From Evansella cellulosilytica DSM 2522 (lineage in GTDB: Bacteria > Bacillota > Bacilli > Bacillales > Salisediminibacteriaceae), in NCBI RefSeq assembly GCF_000177235.2, contig NC_014829.1, positions 3,348,001-3,412,000 on the forward strand: a stretch of 64,000 nt of DNA, given 5' to 3'. Each line of letters opens with the position of its first letter. Position 1 is the first letter of the stretch. The position numbers and the translations under genes were made by a program. The notes below the pieces were generated by a model, which was not told where the DNA came from, made no database searches, and was given only the letters and a program-made list of their open reading frames with translations. Below, one piece after another: positions 62,547-64,000 of this stretch.

Positions 62547-62696
62547 AATATGCACATCCTATTCGACTTCAAAGTTAATGGCGTTTTTTGTAATATAATG
62601 TTGAAAAACCTTATTTATATTCTACTGTTTTTCTTACTAATTCACAATACATTATTAATTTCATGATATTGCGTACTAAATAGGGATATTTAAAGA

Positions 62697-62776
62697 AGAG
62701 GTTGACTCAATAGGCCTAATTTTTACCTTTTGAGTCAACCTCTAAACTTTTAATAGCTTTTGGGACAGCTTTTAAA
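62697..62776 (-). terminator. Terminator hairpin and palindrome remnant after thrS
   Basis: AGAGGTTGACTCAATAGG pairs with CCTTTTGAGTCAACCTCT. The adjoining AAACTTTTAATAGCTTTTGGGACAG matches 43218-43245 almost base for base. Confidence 0.7.
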
Positions 62777-62794
62777 AATGTCCTGTATTGTAAA

Positions 62795-64000
62795 CTATTT
62801 TTTTCTGTTTTGTATTTCTTCTTTCATACTCGAAACAAATTCATCTAAACCTACTGCTTCAGAGTCTTTCTGGCCATATTTTCTTACATTCACAGTACTT
62901 GCTTCAATCTCTTTATCTCCAAGCACGAGAATATAAGGTATTTTTTGCATTTGTGCTTCTCTTATTTTATAGCCAAGCTTTTCATCACGAACATCCACGT
63001 GTACACGAACACCAGCTTGTTTTAATTTATCTTCCACTCGTCTTACATAATCCATGTGCACTTCACTTACTGGAATGACCTCAACCTGTACAGGTGCAAG
63101 CCAAGTAGGAAAAGCTCCTTTATACTCCTCAATTAAGAACGCTACAAAACGCTCCATTGTTGAAACAACTCCACGATGTATGACGACAGGACGATGTTCT
63201 TTCCCATCTTCCCCAACATAGGCTAGCTCGAAACGATTTGGCAAGTGGAAATCAAGCTGCACAGTAGACAGGGTTTCGTCCTTACCTAGTGCTGTTTTTA
63301 CTTGCACATCAAGCTTAGGACCATAAAATGCCGCTTCCCCCTCTGCTTCGACATAGTCTACGTTCATATCCTCCATCGCTTCTTTTAACATCGCTTGCGC
63401 TTTTTCCCACATTTCATCATTATCCACATATTTTTCCTTATCTTCAGGATCACGATAGGATAGGCGGAAATAATAGTCGTCAATTCCGAAATCTTGATAT
63501 ACATTTTGTACTAGCTCTACTACTCTAATAAATTCATCCTTTAACTGATCTGGTCGACAGAAAATATGAGCATCATTCAGTGTCATAGCACGAACTCGTT
63601 GTAAGCCTGCTAATGCTCCGGACATTTCGTGACGGTGCATTGTTCCTAGCTCAGCAATACGAACTGGCAAATTACGATAGCTGTGGAGTTGGTTTTTATA
63701 AATCATCATATGATGCGGGCAGTTCATCGGTCTTAGTACTAGATCCTCATTGTCCATTTCCATTGTAGGAAACATGTCTTCATGATAGTGATCCCAGTGC
63801 CCGGACGTTTTATATAGCTCTACACTTCCTAAAACAGGTGTATACACATGATCGTAGCCAAGTCGCTCTTCCAGATCTACAATGTAACGTTCAATTGTAC
63901 GACGAATTGTTGCTCCTTTTGGAAGCCATAATGGAAGTCCTTGTCCTACTTTTTGGTTTATTGTAAAAATACCTAATTCCTTACCTAGCTTTCTATGATC
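62795..64000 (-). CDS. thrS: Threonine-tRNA ligase (5' end outside window)
   Basis: The last 401 residues of a class II synthetase of about 643; the frame stays open to the window edge ([16 protein letters not shown] is the first segment seen). The catalytic core has [14 protein letters not shown] and [32 protein letters not shown] with zinc ligands Cys/His, motif 3 [31 protein letters not shown], and the C-terminal anticodon-binding domain ([28 protein letters not shown]). The TGS and editing domains lie outside the window. An internal GTG at 63847 is not a true start. Confidence 0.97.
   Translation of the reverse strand, partial: DHRKLGKELGIFTINQKVGQGLPLWLPKGATIRRTIERYIVDLEERLGYDHVYTPVLGSVELYKTSGHWDHYHEDMFPTMEMDNEDLVLRPMNCPHHMMIYKNQLHSYRNLPVRIAELGTMHRHEMSGALAGLQRVRAMTLNDAHIFCRPDQLKDEFIRVVELVQNVYQDFGIDDYYFRLSYRDPEDKEKYVDNDEMWEKAQAMLKEAMEDMNVDYVEAEGEAAFYGPKLDVQVKTALGKDETLSTVQLDFHLPNRFELAYVGEDGKEHRPVVIHRGVVSTMERFVAFLIEEYKGAFPTWLAPVQVEVIPVSEVHMDYVRRVEDKLKQAGVRVHVDVRDEKLGYKIREAQMQKIPYILVLGDKEIEASTVNVRKYGQKDSEAVGLDEFVSSMKEEIQNRKK

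Noticed and set aside
63328-63528. Plus-strand 66-codon frame opposite thrS
   Set aside because: Antisense shadow of a conserved synthetase; Ser/Leu/Pro-rich without recognisable features.

Overview
The window is a block of a low-GC Bacillota chromosome from an endospore-forming member of the Bacillaceae. Spore genes (gerM, gerE, sspI), promoters fitting sigma-K, sigma-G and sigma-W, and a gene order closely following the gerM-racE ... thrS block of Bacillus subtilis support this. A Ktr-type cation transporter and a BCCT osmolyte carrier would suit an alkaliphilic or salt-tolerant relative, but that is inference.

Almost everything reads on the minus strand. 1-9.6 kb: gerM (cut by the edge), racE, a MarR regulator, ptsI-ptsH behind a GlcT-type antitermination leader, gerE, a hotdog thioesterase (ysmA) under a FadR box, and sdhCAB. 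10-16.2 kb: Ktr subunit, yslB, lysC with lysine riboswitch, uvrC, trxA. 16.4-22.1 kb: fatty-acid catabolism (etfA, etfB, fadB, fadR, lcfA) with FadR and cre sites.

22.4-35.6 kb is the accessory part: a 1043-residue intracellular glycoside hydrolase, two ABC sugar permeases, a YesM/YesN-type two-component system and a sugar-binding lipoprotein, then on the plus strand a DeoR regulator, a DUF1537 acid-sugar kinase and a PdxA-type dehydrogenase. The first set looks like capture and breakdown of an oligosaccharide of unknown identity. The second fits degradation of a four-carbon sugar acid such as D-threonate or D-erythronate.

35.9-49.2 kb returns to the conserved block: yshE, mutS2, polX, cvpA-like, zapA, rnhC, a phosphoesterase, pheS-pheT with a T-box, ysgA, sspI. 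49.5-57.1 kb: BCCT carrier, M42 peptidase, dUTPase, ysdB, and a non-homologous end-joining set (ku, a stand-alone ligase and an OB-fold/polymerase protein, i.e. LigD in two pieces). 57.7-64 kb: TVP38-family membrane protein, ysdA (with no ATG/GTG/TTG start), rplT, rpmI, infC (ATT start), a GGDEF-EAL protein, and thrS (cut by the edge).

The least explained content is between the genes. Many terminator-like palindromes share arms and loop sequence. At least two ~345-bp nested, inverted-repeat-bounded elements sit in such palindromes, one flanked by a 9-bp direct repeat. Another palindromic family keeps its flanks but changes its central stem. No rRNA, tRNA, CRISPR array, integrase or transposase gene was seen.
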